Below are positions 28,426 through 37,342 of a stretch of DNA of 64,000 nt, in pieces. Below the pieces are notes generated by a model, which searched no databases, was not told the origin of the DNA, and saw only the letters and a program-made list of their open reading frames with translations. Source of the stretch: Algoriphagus sp. (lineage in GTDB: Bacteria; Bacteroidota; Bacteroidia; Cytophagales; Cyclobacteriaceae); contig JAJTDZ010000001.1 in assembly GCA_021298245.1 (NCBI GenBank), forward strand, positions 78,751 through 142,750, read 5' to 3'. Every line of letters starts with the position of its first letter. The stretch's first letter is position 1. The translations under genes were made by a program, and so were the position numbers.

Positions 28426-29040
28426 ATGGCTTTAGCTACAGCAATAAAAATCAATGGAGTGAATCATCTCACGGATGCCAGGTATTGTGCAGGAATGCAT
28501 GTGGATATGTTGGGATTTTGCTTGGAAGAAACCTCACCAAGATTCCTTTCTCCTGACCTTTACAGAGATATCACCGGATGGATATCGGGAGTTGATTTGG
28601 TGGCTGAATTTTCAACTAGCAAGGCTTCAACAATACAAGAAGCGCTTAAACTGTATCCGGGAATAAGCCACGTTGAATGCGAGGAGTTGGAGAGCCTGCT
28701 ACTTTTGAGAGGTAAGAATCTAGGCTTGATCTACAAGACTTCCATAGAGCAATGGATGCAGCAACAAGAGCTTTCTGAAAAGCTAAAAGATCAGAAAATC
28801 ACATTACACTTCACTTCACAATATCCTTTTTTAAATTCTGATTATCAGAAATTTATAATCAACTCATCATCGTTTGCTAGCATTTACCTAGGATTTGGTA
28901 TCAACGCTGAAAACGCCAAAGAGCTAAGCCAGATGCCTGGAGTTTCGGGACTAGCACTAGATGCTGGTGATGAAATAAAGCCTGGGTTAAGGGACTTTGA
29001 ACAATTAGCAGATATTTTAGAAAGACTAGAAGAGGAATAA
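28426..29040 (+). CDS. TrpF-like (phosphoribosylanthranilate isomerase-fold) protein, probably non-catalytic
   Basis: This 204-aa protein resembles the TIM-barrel of TrpF: AIKINGVNHLTDARYCAG at the start, DMLGFCLEETSPRFLSP as in GADxLGFxFxxxSPR, and at the end LDAGDEIKPGLRDFEQL like the GVExxPGxKD phosphate loop. The catalytic Cys of the KICG motif is replaced by Asn10, and I see no LLDA-type strand with the catalytic Asp. It is therefore unlikely to isomerise phosphoribosylanthranilate. No other trp gene is nearby. The convergent aldo/keto reductase ends 33 bp beyond. Confidence 0.65.
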   Translation: MALATAIKINGVNHLTDARYCAGMHVDMLGFCLEETSPRFLSPDLYRDITGWISGVDLVAEFSTSKASTIQEALKLYPGISHVECEELESLLLLRGKNLGLIYKTSIEQWMQQQELSEKLKDQKITLHFTSQYPFLNSDYQKFIINSSSFASIYLGFGINAENAKELSQMPGVSGLALDAGDEIKPGLRDFEQLADILERLEEE

Positions 29041-29073
29041 TTTTTTTTGTATCTCCACTATCCAATTTCAATT

Positions 29074-30027
29074 CTACACCATATCCCAAAGATCAGACTG
29101 AGTATAGGGACTGTTAGAACCTGTGAAAAAGGTGCCATCCACAAACCTATGTGAAACTCCTATGTGGTTTAATTTCTCTAGGTCTTCCGTGGATAAAGTA
29201 AGGTTTGCAGCCTCAAAATTTTCTTGAATTCTCTGGGGATTTACTGATTTTGGAATGACGGCTATTCCTCTTTGCATGGACCAAGTTAAAAGGATTTGAC
29301 CACAAGTCACTTGATGCTTTTGGGCAATCTCCCCTACAATTGCATTGGTCAAAAGCTTTGGATCGTTTTGGTGACGCTCTGCCCTTGAATCTGGAGAACC
29401 TAAAGGAGAGTATGCGGTCAACAAGATCTGGTGTTGCCTACAGAAAGAAACCAAGTTTTCTTGAGGCAAAAAGGGATGCATTTCAATTTGATTCATTTCG
29501 GGATGTTCCCCATTCATAGCCAACAATTCCTTCAATTTGGCTTGATTAAAGTTAGAAACCCCTATATGCTTTGCTAAGCCGCTTTGCTTTTGAACTTGCA
29601 TCGCTTCCCAGGTTTGACTCAAGGGTACATCCTGATAGGTATAATATTCCTCTCTTTGAGTGGCAAACACCACTCCAGGCTTGTAGGAAATGGGCCAATG
29701 TACCAAATACAGGTCCAAGTAATCCAATCGTAGATCCGTCAAGGATTTTTCTAAAGCAGGATGTACGTCCTCGTAGCGATGGGAACTGTTCCAAAGTTTG
29801 GAAGTGACAAAAAGTTCATTTCGTTTGACCAAACCTTCCGCCAAGGCATCGGCTATCCCCTGACCCACCTCTTTCTCATTTTGATAAATCGAGGCACAAT
29901 CCAAATGCCTATATCCAGATTTAATTGCCCAAAAAACTGCTTTTCTAACTTCACCCGGCTGACTTTTCCAAGTACCAAGTCCTAAAATTGGCAAAGCATC
30001 GCCATTGGTAAAAAAGAGATTTTTCAT
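29074..30027 (-). CDS. Aldo/keto reductase
   Basis: The 317-aa enzyme reduces aldehydes or ketones with NADPH in the AKR barrel. It has the family signatures GYRHLDCASIYQNEKEVG (catalytic Asp and Tyr), KLWNSSHR with the catalytic Lys, LVHWP with the catalytic His, GVSNFN and the NADPH segment IPKSVNPQRIQEN. Length is normal. Substrate cannot be told from sequence. It stands alone, convergent with the TrpF-like gene and with no recognised promoter. Confidence 0.9.
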   Translation of the reverse strand: MKNLFFTNGDALPILGLGTWKSQPGEVRKAVFWAIKSGYRHLDCASIYQNEKEVGQGIADALAEGLVKRNELFVTSKLWNSSHRYEDVHPALEKSLTDLRLDYLDLYLVHWPISYKPGVVFATQREEYYTYQDVPLSQTWEAMQVQKQSGLAKHIGVSNFNQAKLKELLAMNGEHPEMNQIEMHPFLPQENLVSFCRQHQILLTAYSPLGSPDSRAERHQNDPKLLTNAIVGEIAQKHQVTCGQILLTWSMQRGIAVIPKSVNPQRIQENFEAANLTLSTEDLEKLNHIGVSHRFVDGTFFTGSNSPYTQSDLWDMV

Positions 30028-30090
30028 ATCAGATAATCGTAATTAAGGGTCTATTTATTTATCACTAATTGTTTACAACGAATTGGACAG

Positions 30091-31494
30091 CTATTCGTCT
30101 ATTTTTGTCTCCAAATACTTTTTAAATCTATTCATCACCCAAAGATGCAATCGAGCTTGCGTAGTAATGTACAAGAACCAGGGTAACCTAGGCACAAACT
30201 CGTGGATTGCAGAGAGAATATACCTACTATCTAATACTTCTCTAAACTCCAACCATCCGTAATCAAAGCGCTTGACCAACCAGCCCCCAGTAATGTAAAA
30301 AAGTTGCCGTTGACTATCGCTCCTATCTGGAATGTGAGTCAATTCGAGCATGGGGTTTTTTCCCCACATCAAATAAAAGCCGAGGGCTCCTTGCTCACTT
30401 ACCTTTCCTTTGATAACAAACCGGAAGAAAGAAGGCAACCAAATGGCATAGCGATCGGCTACCCAAAGGGCGGAGTTTCTTCCCATATTGCTCATGCGCT
30501 GTATGGACCTTACGGTATTTTTCTGCTCTTTTTGGTAGGTAAATTTTGGTAATTGGGGATTTTCGATTGGATTTAGGGCCAAAGAAACTGCCTCTTCGTA
30601 AGATAAATATTCTATAGGTTTTAAATCAAAAGCACGATTAGAATCTACTACCAAGGTATGTTTTAAACTCTCTACCAAAGGGGAAACCAATTGCGGAGGT
30701 GATTTACCAAAAAAACCCACCCAAAACTTGGAGAAACCTAAAGAAAACACAGGGACAGAAAAAATTAATCTCCTTTTTCCCATTACCTGAGCAGTCCTGG
30801 CCAGCATATTTTTGTAACTTAATACCTCAGGACTTCCAATTTCATAGGTTTTGTCGTAGGCGTTCGGGTTTCCAATACATGCATCCATGATAGAAAGCGT
30901 ATCTTCTAATGAAATCGGCTGAGTCAAAGATTCTGTCCATTTGGGACACATCAGGACAGGTAATTTCTGAACCAAGTTTTTAATCATATCAAAACTTGAA
31001 CCCCCAGGTCCTACAATAATCGAGGCCCGAATGGCGGTGAGTTTTGCTGTCCTCGAACCTAAGGTTTGCTCTACCTCTAACCTACTCTTCAGGTGCCTAG
31101 AAAGAAATTCTTCCGGTTCCTTAGGAATCAGTCCACCTAAATAAATGAGTTGCTTTATCCCATTGATTTCTGCAGCACGACTAAAATTATCTGCTAAAAT
31201 CAAATCGGTATCCTCAAAACTTACTTGATTCAGGCGTGCCGAAGCACTCATGGAGTGCACCAGGTAAATGGCCACATCAACTCCCCGGAGGGCTTCAACC
31301 GTGGAAGATATGGAATAAAGCTCTACTTGTCTCCATTCAACCTCCGGGTAGGGATTAGAAGCTACTTTGCCTCTACTCAAACCAATGAGATGGTATTTTT
31401 CTTTGAATCGGGAAATAAACCACCTTCCAATGTACCCCCCAGCTCCTGCTAGAGCAACTTTAATTTTTCTTGAATCTGGAGAAGCTGCTGACAT
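30091..31494 (-). CDS. SDR-family oxidoreductase with DUF2867 C-terminal domain
   Basis: The 467-aa protein has an N-terminal atypical NAD(P)-binding domain with VALAGAGGYIGRWFI at residues 10-25 and the expected acidic/basic turn. Around residue 80 it carries the YLVHSM segment typical of atypical SDRs. The C-terminal 150 residues match the DUF2867 pattern (LWVADRYAIWLPSFFRF, LTHIPDRSDSQRQLFYITGG, FREVLDSRYILSAIHEFVPRLPWFLY). Function unknown; relatives occur in carotenoid, quinone or ether-lipid regions. It is transcribed alone. Confidence 0.72.
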   Translation of the reverse strand: MSAASPDSRKIKVALAGAGGYIGRWFISRFKEKYHLIGLSRGKVASNPYPEVEWRQVELYSISSTVEALRGVDVAIYLVHSMSASARLNQVSFEDTDLILADNFSRAAEINGIKQLIYLGGLIPKEPEEFLSRHLKSRLEVEQTLGSRTAKLTAIRASIIVGPGGSSFDMIKNLVQKLPVLMCPKWTESLTQPISLEDTLSIMDACIGNPNAYDKTYEIGSPEVLSYKNMLARTAQVMGKRRLIFSVPVFSLGFSKFWVGFFGKSPPQLVSPLVESLKHTLVVDSNRAFDLKPIEYLSYEEAVSLALNPIENPQLPKFTYQKEQKNTVRSIQRMSNMGRNSALWVADRYAIWLPSFFRFVIKGKVSEQGALGFYLMWGKNPMLELTHIPDRSDSQRQLFYITGGWLVKRFDYGWLEFREVLDSRYILSAIHEFVPRLPWFLYITTQARLHLWVMNRFKKYLETKIDE

Positions 31495-31551
31495 AAGAAA
31501 GGCTTAAACAAGAAAGTAACCCCCATCACCTAAGTAAAGTTTAGTTGCCCC

Positions 31552-32919
31552 TTATTTCAAAGCCAGTTCCAAAGCCTTGGTTGTGGTGTAATATTTTGTG
31601 ATGGTATTGGGTACCTCCCATTCAGGAACTTGACCTTGACGAAGAAAATCTACATATCGATCCGTCACTTGTGCAAAGTGTGCCTCGTGCCCATTATAGT
31701 AGGAATTTGGAATTACTATCTTGAATTCCCCGGAAGGAAGTTTTTGGAGGTCTATTCCAGGATAACGGTTTTGAAGGGTTATTTTTACTGCGTTTACAAG
31801 TTCCTGAGCATGGCTTTCCTGAAGTTTCACGTACAATACCGGTTTATATCCTTCTTCTTTTCCTTGTCGAATGATTAAAGAAGCTTTGGTACCCCGCATC
31901 AGGCTATAATGAGTATCTCCGGCCCCCTCAGGAGCTTGAAAATTCCAAATCACACTGACTTTTGCATGCTTCCCTCTCAAGGTATACTGAAACTCTCCAT
32001 TGCTCATCACCTGTAACATGTCGTCTTGAACATACTTTTCCATATCCGCTGGAATAACTTCCCGCCGAGTGACTTGCTGAAATTGCTTTTGCGTAAGTGC
32101 TGTAGGCCAAATTTTAGAAGCATAGACCTGCACTTCGGTAGTATCCAAAATCTGGTTGGGATAGGCTTCCCATTGGATCAAATCTACCAAATGGGTAGTC
32201 ACGTCTACGATGCCGGTACCCTCTTTTTCCACATCAAAAAACCAAGTGGGTCGGACCAAGGGAACTCCTGATACTTGTTTGTAAAAATGATGCACTGACT
32301 CTTTGGTAATGGAGGGGTTAGTAGGAGAACCTGTTTCCAATTCCCCAAATACCTGAGGCATCATGGAAAGCTCACGTTGCAGGATAGTTGCTATCTCAAA
32401 CCTTTCTGTCATTATATCAAGCATCAGCAGCTTATTTTCCGAGGCCAGTTGGTATGCTCTTTTTAATTTTTCAAATCCAATGGCATCGATTACCAAAGGC
32501 TTATCGGCATACACATGGATACCTTGCTTCAAAGAAGACAGGATATAGTCTATTTTTTGATTGTTTTTTCCCGCAAGTACCGCTATGTTACCTGGCTTTT
32601 TTTCTAGCATTTGATCTAGAAAATCATCCCCAGTGTACACTTGTAGTTTCCATGAGGTGGGCGATATTTCCCTAGAATTGTACCCCTCTATACGAGCAAG
32701 ATGGTCTTGAAGCTCTTGGCCTTTGGGAGCAAAAATATGGGCTACTGAATCCACTCCAGCATACATGGTTTTGTGTACCAAACCCGCATGAAAATGACCA
32801 GGATCTAAGGTCATGAAGGTAAATGCAGAAGAGGGAGAGGCAGGAGCCATTATTTTTTTGGGTAAACAAGAACAAAGAACAGAAAGAAGCAAAACAGGTA
32901 TACAGCCAGAAAAACGCAT
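31552..32919 (-). CDS. Gfo/Idh/MocA-type oxidoreductase lipoprotein
   Basis: The 455-aa protein begins with a lipoprotein signal (LSVLCSC, lipidated Cys18). Its N-terminal domain contains a nucleotide-binding-like region (FTFMTLDPGHFHAGLV) and the motif HVYADKPLVI, where the Lys-Pro pair matches the EKP motif of Gfo/Idh/MocA enzymes. Family members act on sugars and polyols with bound NAD(H). It is the middle part of a cluster: second Gfo/Idh/MocA gene upstream (20-nt gap), then DUF6807 and ThuA. A role in oxidising a glycoside in the periplasm is inferred. Confidence 0.75.
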   Translation of the reverse strand: MRFSGCIPVLLLSVLCSCLPKKIMAPASPSSAFTFMTLDPGHFHAGLVHKTMYAGVDSVAHIFAPKGQELQDHLARIEGYNSREISPTSWKLQVYTGDDFLDQMLEKKPGNIAVLAGKNNQKIDYILSSLKQGIHVYADKPLVIDAIGFEKLKRAYQLASENKLLMLDIMTERFEIATILQRELSMMPQVFGELETGSPTNPSITKESVHHFYKQVSGVPLVRPTWFFDVEKEGTGIVDVTTHLVDLIQWEAYPNQILDTTEVQVYASKIWPTALTQKQFQQVTRREVIPADMEKYVQDDMLQVMSNGEFQYTLRGKHAKVSVIWNFQAPEGAGDTHYSLMRGTKASLIIRQGKEEGYKPVLYVKLQESHAQELVNAVKITLQNRYPGIDLQKLPSGEFKIVIPNSYYNGHEAHFAQVTDRYVDFLRQGQVPEWEVPNTITKYYTTTKALELALK

Positions 32920-32939
32920 ATAGAGGTGTGATATTTATC

Positions 32940-34319
32940 CTATCGATTTGCTTGATAAACCTTGTCTGTTCCCCAAGGCGTACGCTGAGTCCTACTTAAA
33001 TAACTATTTGCTTCCGCATCGTTGACAAATTCTTCTTTTGAAGAATTCCATTCCAGCTTTCTTCCCAATTTCATGGCAATATGACTGATCAAACATACAG
33101 AGCAGGATCGGTGACCAATTTCTACAGGAGAAAGCAATTCTGCTTTTTCTTGAATAGCATCTAGCCAATTGCCGTGATGAGAGGAACTTTGAGTGAACTT
33201 AACTTCATTTTCTGTCAAGACCGAGTTCAAGATTTTTGGATCTGAAGCATCTAGTGCTTTGGCATTGTTGCCTTGGGTAACCGGGTCGGAAGACGAAGCC
33301 ACATAATTTCCTCTTGACACCCAGATCCATCCTTCTGAGCCCTCGTACCTGATTCCATTGGGATAATTTCCCGAACAAAGCATCACCAATCCGCTGTCGT
33401 AGGTAGCTTTCACCATAAAGTCACCGTGTACATTCCAAAATCCACTTCTAGGAAAATCTGCCACCGCTTCGATGTACTGGGGTCCATAAAATTCTGTATT
33501 CATCCCCCAAGCAGCAGAATCAAAATGATGCTGCCCCCATCCCGTAATCATTCCTGCTCCATAATTTTCATGTCGCAACCAGCCTGGACGACTGTAATCG
33601 TGCTGGGGGTGTACTCCAATCTCAGCATAAGGAATTTCAGGCGTTGATCCCAACCACATCTCGTAATTCAAGTTGGATGGAATAGGCATAGGAGTGGCGG
33701 CAGGACCCGAGGGATCTCCAGGAAGGCCAATTTTTACGGTATGCAGCGCTCCTATCCTACCGTTTCGAACCAGTTCTGCAGCACGCCTAAACTGTTCGCT
33801 TGATCGTTGCTGCGTACCTAATTGCAACTTTATGCCAGTTTTTTGCACTACTTCGACCAACTGACGACCTTCCTTGATGGTAAGGGAGGTTGGTTTTTGA
33901 AGGTAAACGTGCTTTCCTGCCAAAGCTGCTTCCATGGCGGGTTGCGCATGCCAATGATCTGGAGTGGAAATGATCACAGCATCTATATCCTTGGAAAGCA
34001 AGAGTTCTCTATAATCTCCAAAGGTCTTTACCTCCAAGTAAGGTTTTCCCATTTTTTCAGCATAAGCTGCTTCTATGTATTGCTTCCCTTCTAGCATCCG
34101 TTTGCTATCCAGGTCTGATACCGCGACTATCCTAGCTACCTCATGTTTCCATGTACTGGGTAGATCATGCTCTCTGGCAATACGTCCTGCACCTATCTGC
34201 CCTATTTGAATGGTATTGCTTGGTGCATTTTTTCCAAATACAGAAGCAGGAACCAAGGTGGGAATCCCAAAGGCTGCTGTAGCGAGGGCGGTTTTTTTTA
34301 TAAAATTTCTTCTTTTCAT
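32940..34319 (-). CDS. Tat-exported Gfo/Idh/MocA oxidoreductase
   Basis: This 459-aa enzyme starts with a twin-arginine signal (MKRRNFIKKTALATAAFG). The Rossmann region GQIGAGRIAREHDLP follows, then the motif HVYLQKPTSL in place of EKP. The C-terminal domain has GWGQHHFDSAAWGM, HDYSRPGWLRHENYG and a substrate-site HHGNWLDAI. It should carry NAD(P) and act on a sugar derivative in the periplasm. It sits 29 nt downstream of the DUF6807 gene and 20 nt before the lipoprotein oxidoreductase. Confidence 0.85.
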   Translation of the reverse strand: MKRRNFIKKTALATAAFGIPTLVPASVFGKNAPSNTIQIGQIGAGRIAREHDLPSTWKHEVARIVAVSDLDSKRMLEGKQYIEAAYAEKMGKPYLEVKTFGDYRELLLSKDIDAVIISTPDHWHAQPAMEAALAGKHVYLQKPTSLTIKEGRQLVEVVQKTGIKLQLGTQQRSSEQFRRAAELVRNGRIGALHTVKIGLPGDPSGPAATPMPIPSNLNYEMWLGSTPEIPYAEIGVHPQHDYSRPGWLRHENYGAGMITGWGQHHFDSAAWGMNTEFYGPQYIEAVADFPRSGFWNVHGDFMVKATYDSGLVMLCSGNYPNGIRYEGSEGWIWVSRGNYVASSSDPVTQGNNAKALDASDPKILNSVLTENEVKFTQSSSHHGNWLDAIQEKAELLSPVEIGHRSCSVCLISHIAMKLGRKLEWNSSKEEFVNDAEANSYLSRTQRTPWGTDKVYQANR

Positions 34320-34348
34320 AGGCTGAAAATGAATTCACTTAGTTCAAT

Positions 34349-35317
34349 TTATTTTACAAAGGCCTTCCAATACTCTTCCGCTTCTTGAACCGAAAGCTCT
34401 CCATCAAAAACAATCAAGCGGTAAGACAAGCGATAGGTTTTATTGGCTTGGATTTCCCAAGAGTTGTATCGTATAGGACAAAATTCAATGAAGACATTTC
34501 CTTTTCCATCGTATTGTCCTAAAGGCCACACCCGTAAAGGTTCTGGGTGGGCGGGGTTACCTGTATGGCTTAAAAATAAGATTCCGCTCATTCCTGCAGC
34601 AGATGGAGTTTGACCTTTGACCATAATCCATTTGGCTAAGGAACCATCGGCAGTGGCTCTATCCTTTCCCTCTGAAGTTAGGATGCTGCTGTTGTCATCT
34701 CCCCAAAGTTCGGTCGCCCGAAATCCTATTCCTCCTCCGTAACGGTAATCGTCCAATAAAATTCCTCCTGGCAATGGGGTACTAAAGCTAGAAGTATATT
34801 CTAGCATATACCTTCCCTTGTCGGCAGGCTTGACTTTAATTCTCAATTCTTCCACCAAAGCTATTTGTTCCTTTTCGGGAGCAAGGAGGTCCAGGTGATG
34901 TTGGACCACTGTCAATTCTGCAGCTCCCCCGGCAACTTTTTTGGAAAGTACTTTTGCAAATTCTACCCGGCCCTTTTTGTCTCCCAAGTTCCAAAAATCC
35001 ACTTCTTTTCCCCCTACTGTGGCTCTTGCCCAGGGACCCCAAATGCCGTAATGATGGTAATGATCCTGTGGTTGAATTCTTGTTAAAATCTGTCCTGAAG
35101 GGGATGCTAGGGGATGAATAAATCCTGATTTACTAAACACAGGATTAACCCCATCAGGTACAGGCTCTTGGCTGCTTTGGTAACTGACTACACGCTGCCC
35201 ATTTATGAGAAAATCAAAACCTTTGGAAGTTTCCTGCAGGGTAACCCCTTGACCACAGGCAAAGTCAAAAAATAAAACTTGACATAAGATTAGAAGCAAA
35301 TTTCTTTTGAAAGGCAT
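34349..35317 (-). CDS. DUF6807/PmoA-like secreted protein
   Basis: This 322-aa protein has a signal peptide (LLLILCQVLFFDFACG) and the DUF6807 pattern: HHYGIWGPWARATVGGKEVDFWN around residues 95-115, and FLSHTGNPAHPEPLRVWPLGQYDGKGN near the C-terminal third. Some databases label the family PmoA, but there is no sign of methane oxidation here. Such genes usually lie beside Gfo/Idh/MocA and ThuA genes, as here. A galactose-mutarotase-like sandwich acting on sugars is a plausible fold; activity unknown. Confidence 0.75.
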   Translation of the reverse strand: MPFKRNLLLILCQVLFFDFACGQGVTLQETSKGFDFLINGQRVVSYQSSQEPVPDGVNPVFSKSGFIHPLASPSGQILTRIQPQDHYHHYGIWGPWARATVGGKEVDFWNLGDKKGRVEFAKVLSKKVAGGAAELTVVQHHLDLLAPEKEQIALVEELRIKVKPADKGRYMLEYTSSFSTPLPGGILLDDYRYGGGIGFRATELWGDDNSSILTSEGKDRATADGSLAKWIMVKGQTPSAAGMSGILFLSHTGNPAHPEPLRVWPLGQYDGKGNVFIEFCPIRYNSWEIQANKTYRLSYRLIVFDGELSVQEAEEYWKAFVK

Positions 35318-35392
35318 AAGAAATTCAGGTTATTGGGGTTTTGATTCCAATTTATTAAAAACTTTGATAAACCAACCTAGCCTTTTCTTCCA

Positions 35393-36328
35393 ATGATACG
35401 ATTGACTTATTTCAAGGGACTTATTCTTTTCTTGCTTGCTTTACCTTCCTGGGCTCAAGATTTGTCTCCGCTACGATTCAATGAAGCTTGGAAACAAAAG
35501 ATTTTTACCCTGGCCCCCGAAAAACCTAGATTTCCAAGTCCCGAAAAACATAGGCTGCTTATTTTTTCTCTTCATACCGGTTTTGAGCATTGGGTAATTC
35601 CCCATACGGAAGAAATGATCTCCTTGCTGGCAGAGAAAAGTGGTGTCTTTGAAGTAGTTAGAAGTAAAGACATCCTTGTGTTTGAACCCGACTCCTTGGC
35701 CCAATTTGATGCACTCATTCTCAACAATACCTGTTCAAAACCAGATCATCGCCATCTATTTTGGGATCAACTTAAAGCCCAATTTCCCTTGGAAGATTCT
35801 ATCCAATTGATGCAACAAGCTCTGCGCTACGAAGAGCACCTTCTAAATTATGTGAAAGATGGTGGGGGACTGTTGCTTATCCATGGGGCAGTGACCACGC
35901 TGAATAATTCCTCTCGCTTCAGCACTTTGGTAGGAGCAAGTTTCGATTATCACCCGCCCCAGCAATTGGTACATGTCCAACTTGAAGATCCCAATCATCC
36001 TTTAGTTGCTGCATTTCCAAAAGAAGGATGGTCACACATCGATGAGCCATATTTCTACAAAAATGCATACCAAAACCTTGATTTTAAGCCCTTGATGTAC
36101 TTTGAAAATAGCCAGATCAGGGACCAGCGAAAGGGTCAAGAACTCAAGGAAGGCAAGACTTATGTTTCTTGGATCAGGGCTGAAGAAAAAGGCAAGGTGA
36201 TGTACATTTCCCCATCGCACAATGCTCATAGTTTTGAGAACCCTGCCCTACTTCAATTCTTTTTAGATGGTATGCAATACGTGGTAGGGGACGTATCTTG
36301 TGATGAAACACCCTTAGGTAAGCAATGA
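35393..36328 (+). CDS. ThuA-domain secreted protein
   Basis: The 311-aa protein has a signal peptide (residues 1-21, ending LPSWAQ) and the ThuA fold, which resembles class I glutamine amidotransferases: LLIFSLHTGFEHWVIPHTEEM, DALILNNTC, GGGLLLIHGAV and WSHIDEPYFY. ThuA was first linked to trehalose use in rhizobia. In Bacteroidota it accompanies sugar oxidoreductases. It is divergent from the DUF6807 gene across a 75-bp gap, which probably holds both promoters. Confidence 0.82.
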   Translation: MIRLTYFKGLILFLLALPSWAQDLSPLRFNEAWKQKIFTLAPEKPRFPSPEKHRLLIFSLHTGFEHWVIPHTEEMISLLAEKSGVFEVVRSKDILVFEPDSLAQFDALILNNTCSKPDHRHLFWDQLKAQFPLEDSIQLMQQALRYEEHLLNYVKDGGGLLLIHGAVTTLNNSSRFSTLVGASFDYHPPQQLVHVQLEDPNHPLVAAFPKEGWSHIDEPYFYKNAYQNLDFKPLMYFENSQIRDQRKGQELKEGKTYVSWIRAEEKGKVMYISPSHNAHSFENPALLQFFLDGMQYVVGDVSCDETPLGKQ

Positions 36329-36408
36329 AACCTCAGCTCATTTCGAGTTAAGGCTGTCCTATCTATTTCATAATTTGCGACAAGCCTATTTTTTTCACAA
36401 CTTTAGCC

Positions 36409-37032
36409 ATGCAACAAGTGAAGATCCAGGATATTTCCTTTTTGGAAGAAGATGAGATTTTTTTACTGCCCGAGGACGCCCATCAAATCAGGTCTCAATT
36501 TGCATCCTCCAACGAAGAGAATTCTCTTATCTCCTCAGAAAGAGAGGAGCAGAAGGAGGCAATTGTAGATTACAAGAATCCTAAACCAGAACGTGAACTC
36601 CAGAATGAGGCAGAAGATGTGATCCTAGAGGCTGTGCGAGAGCCCATTCCCCTGCAGGGAAATTTTACCAAAGGCATCTTAATCGTACACGAGGAGGAAA
36701 AATTAAACGCCGAAATCATGGACATGTTGGTAAAAATGATCACCGCTTGCGGTCATTCCATGAATGAAGTTGGGTTAGTTTCTTCCTTGACCTTAGAAAA
36801 CCGAAGTATGGAAGAGTTTCAGGCCTTGAATGCCCATGTGGTGATTAAATTTGGCAGAATCAAGCATCCTATCAATCAATTTTCTTTTGGTGCTTACGAA
36901 ATTCAATCGGAAGGAGAGACGGAATACCTTTTTGCAGATGCTCTTACAAGTATAGCTGAGGATAAGTCTTTGAAACGAAAATTATGGTCGGCCTTACAGC
37001 TGTTGTTCAACCTCTCCACTAGCAATTCATGA
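36409..37032 (+). CDS. Hypothetical acidic protein
   Basis: I do not recognise this 207-aa protein. It has no signal peptide. The first 75 residues are acidic and probably disordered; residues 85-200 look like an alpha/beta domain (GILIVHEEEKLNAEIMDMLVKMIT ... YLFADALTSIAEDKSLKRKLWSALQLLF). The C-terminal pattern is reminiscent of small replication-associated proteins of Bacteroidota, but I cannot confirm this. It overlaps the next gene by ATGA (37029-37032), so it heads an operon with DUF3817 and a kinase-fold gene. Confidence 0.7.
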   Translation: MQQVKIQDISFLEEDEIFLLPEDAHQIRSQFASSNEENSLISSEREEQKEAIVDYKNPKPERELQNEAEDVILEAVREPIPLQGNFTKGILIVHEEEKLNAEIMDMLVKMITACGHSMNEVGLVSSLTLENRSMEEFQALNAHVVIKFGRIKHPINQFSFGAYEIQSEGETEYLFADALTSIAEDKSLKRKLWSALQLLFNLSTSNS

Positions 37033-37340
37033 ACACAGAACAACTTCGCTGGGCCAAAAGATTTAAATGGATAAGTCTATTAGAAGGACTTTCCTTTTTG
37101 ATCCTTCTTGGCATTGCTATGCCCTTAAAATATGTTTTTGACATGCCATTGGCCGTCACGTATGTGGGTTGGGTGCATGGCCTTCTGTTTATAATTTACA
37201 TCTATGCTGTTTTTCCCACAGCTAGAAGCCTGAAATGGGAGTTTGGTCGGACATTCTTTGCCTTATTTGCATCCATTTTACCCTTTGGGCCATTTATTTT
37301 TGATAGAAATCTGAGGAAGAATCAACAAACTCATTTTTAG
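37029..37340 (+). CDS. DUF3817 small integral membrane protein
   Basis: The 103-aa protein has three hydrophobic segments (about residues 14-31, 42-62 and 70-90). It shows the family pattern FKWISLLEGLSFLILLGIAMPLKY, then GWVHGLLFIIYI. DUF3817 proteins are uncharacterised membrane proteins, sometimes near transporters. The ATG overlaps the previous stop (ATGA), and the kinase-fold gene starts 2 nt after its own stop, so the three are co-translated. Confidence 0.85.
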   Translation: MNTEQLRWAKRFKWISLLEGLSFLILLGIAMPLKYVFDMPLAVTYVGWVHGLLFIIYIYAVFPTARSLKWEFGRTFFALFASILPFGPFIFDRNLRKNQQTHF

Positions 37341-37342
37341 CA

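Noticed and set aside
28426..29040. Functional trpF call
   Set aside because: The catalytic Cys is Asn and the catalytic Asp strand is not found; the name TrpF would overstate function.
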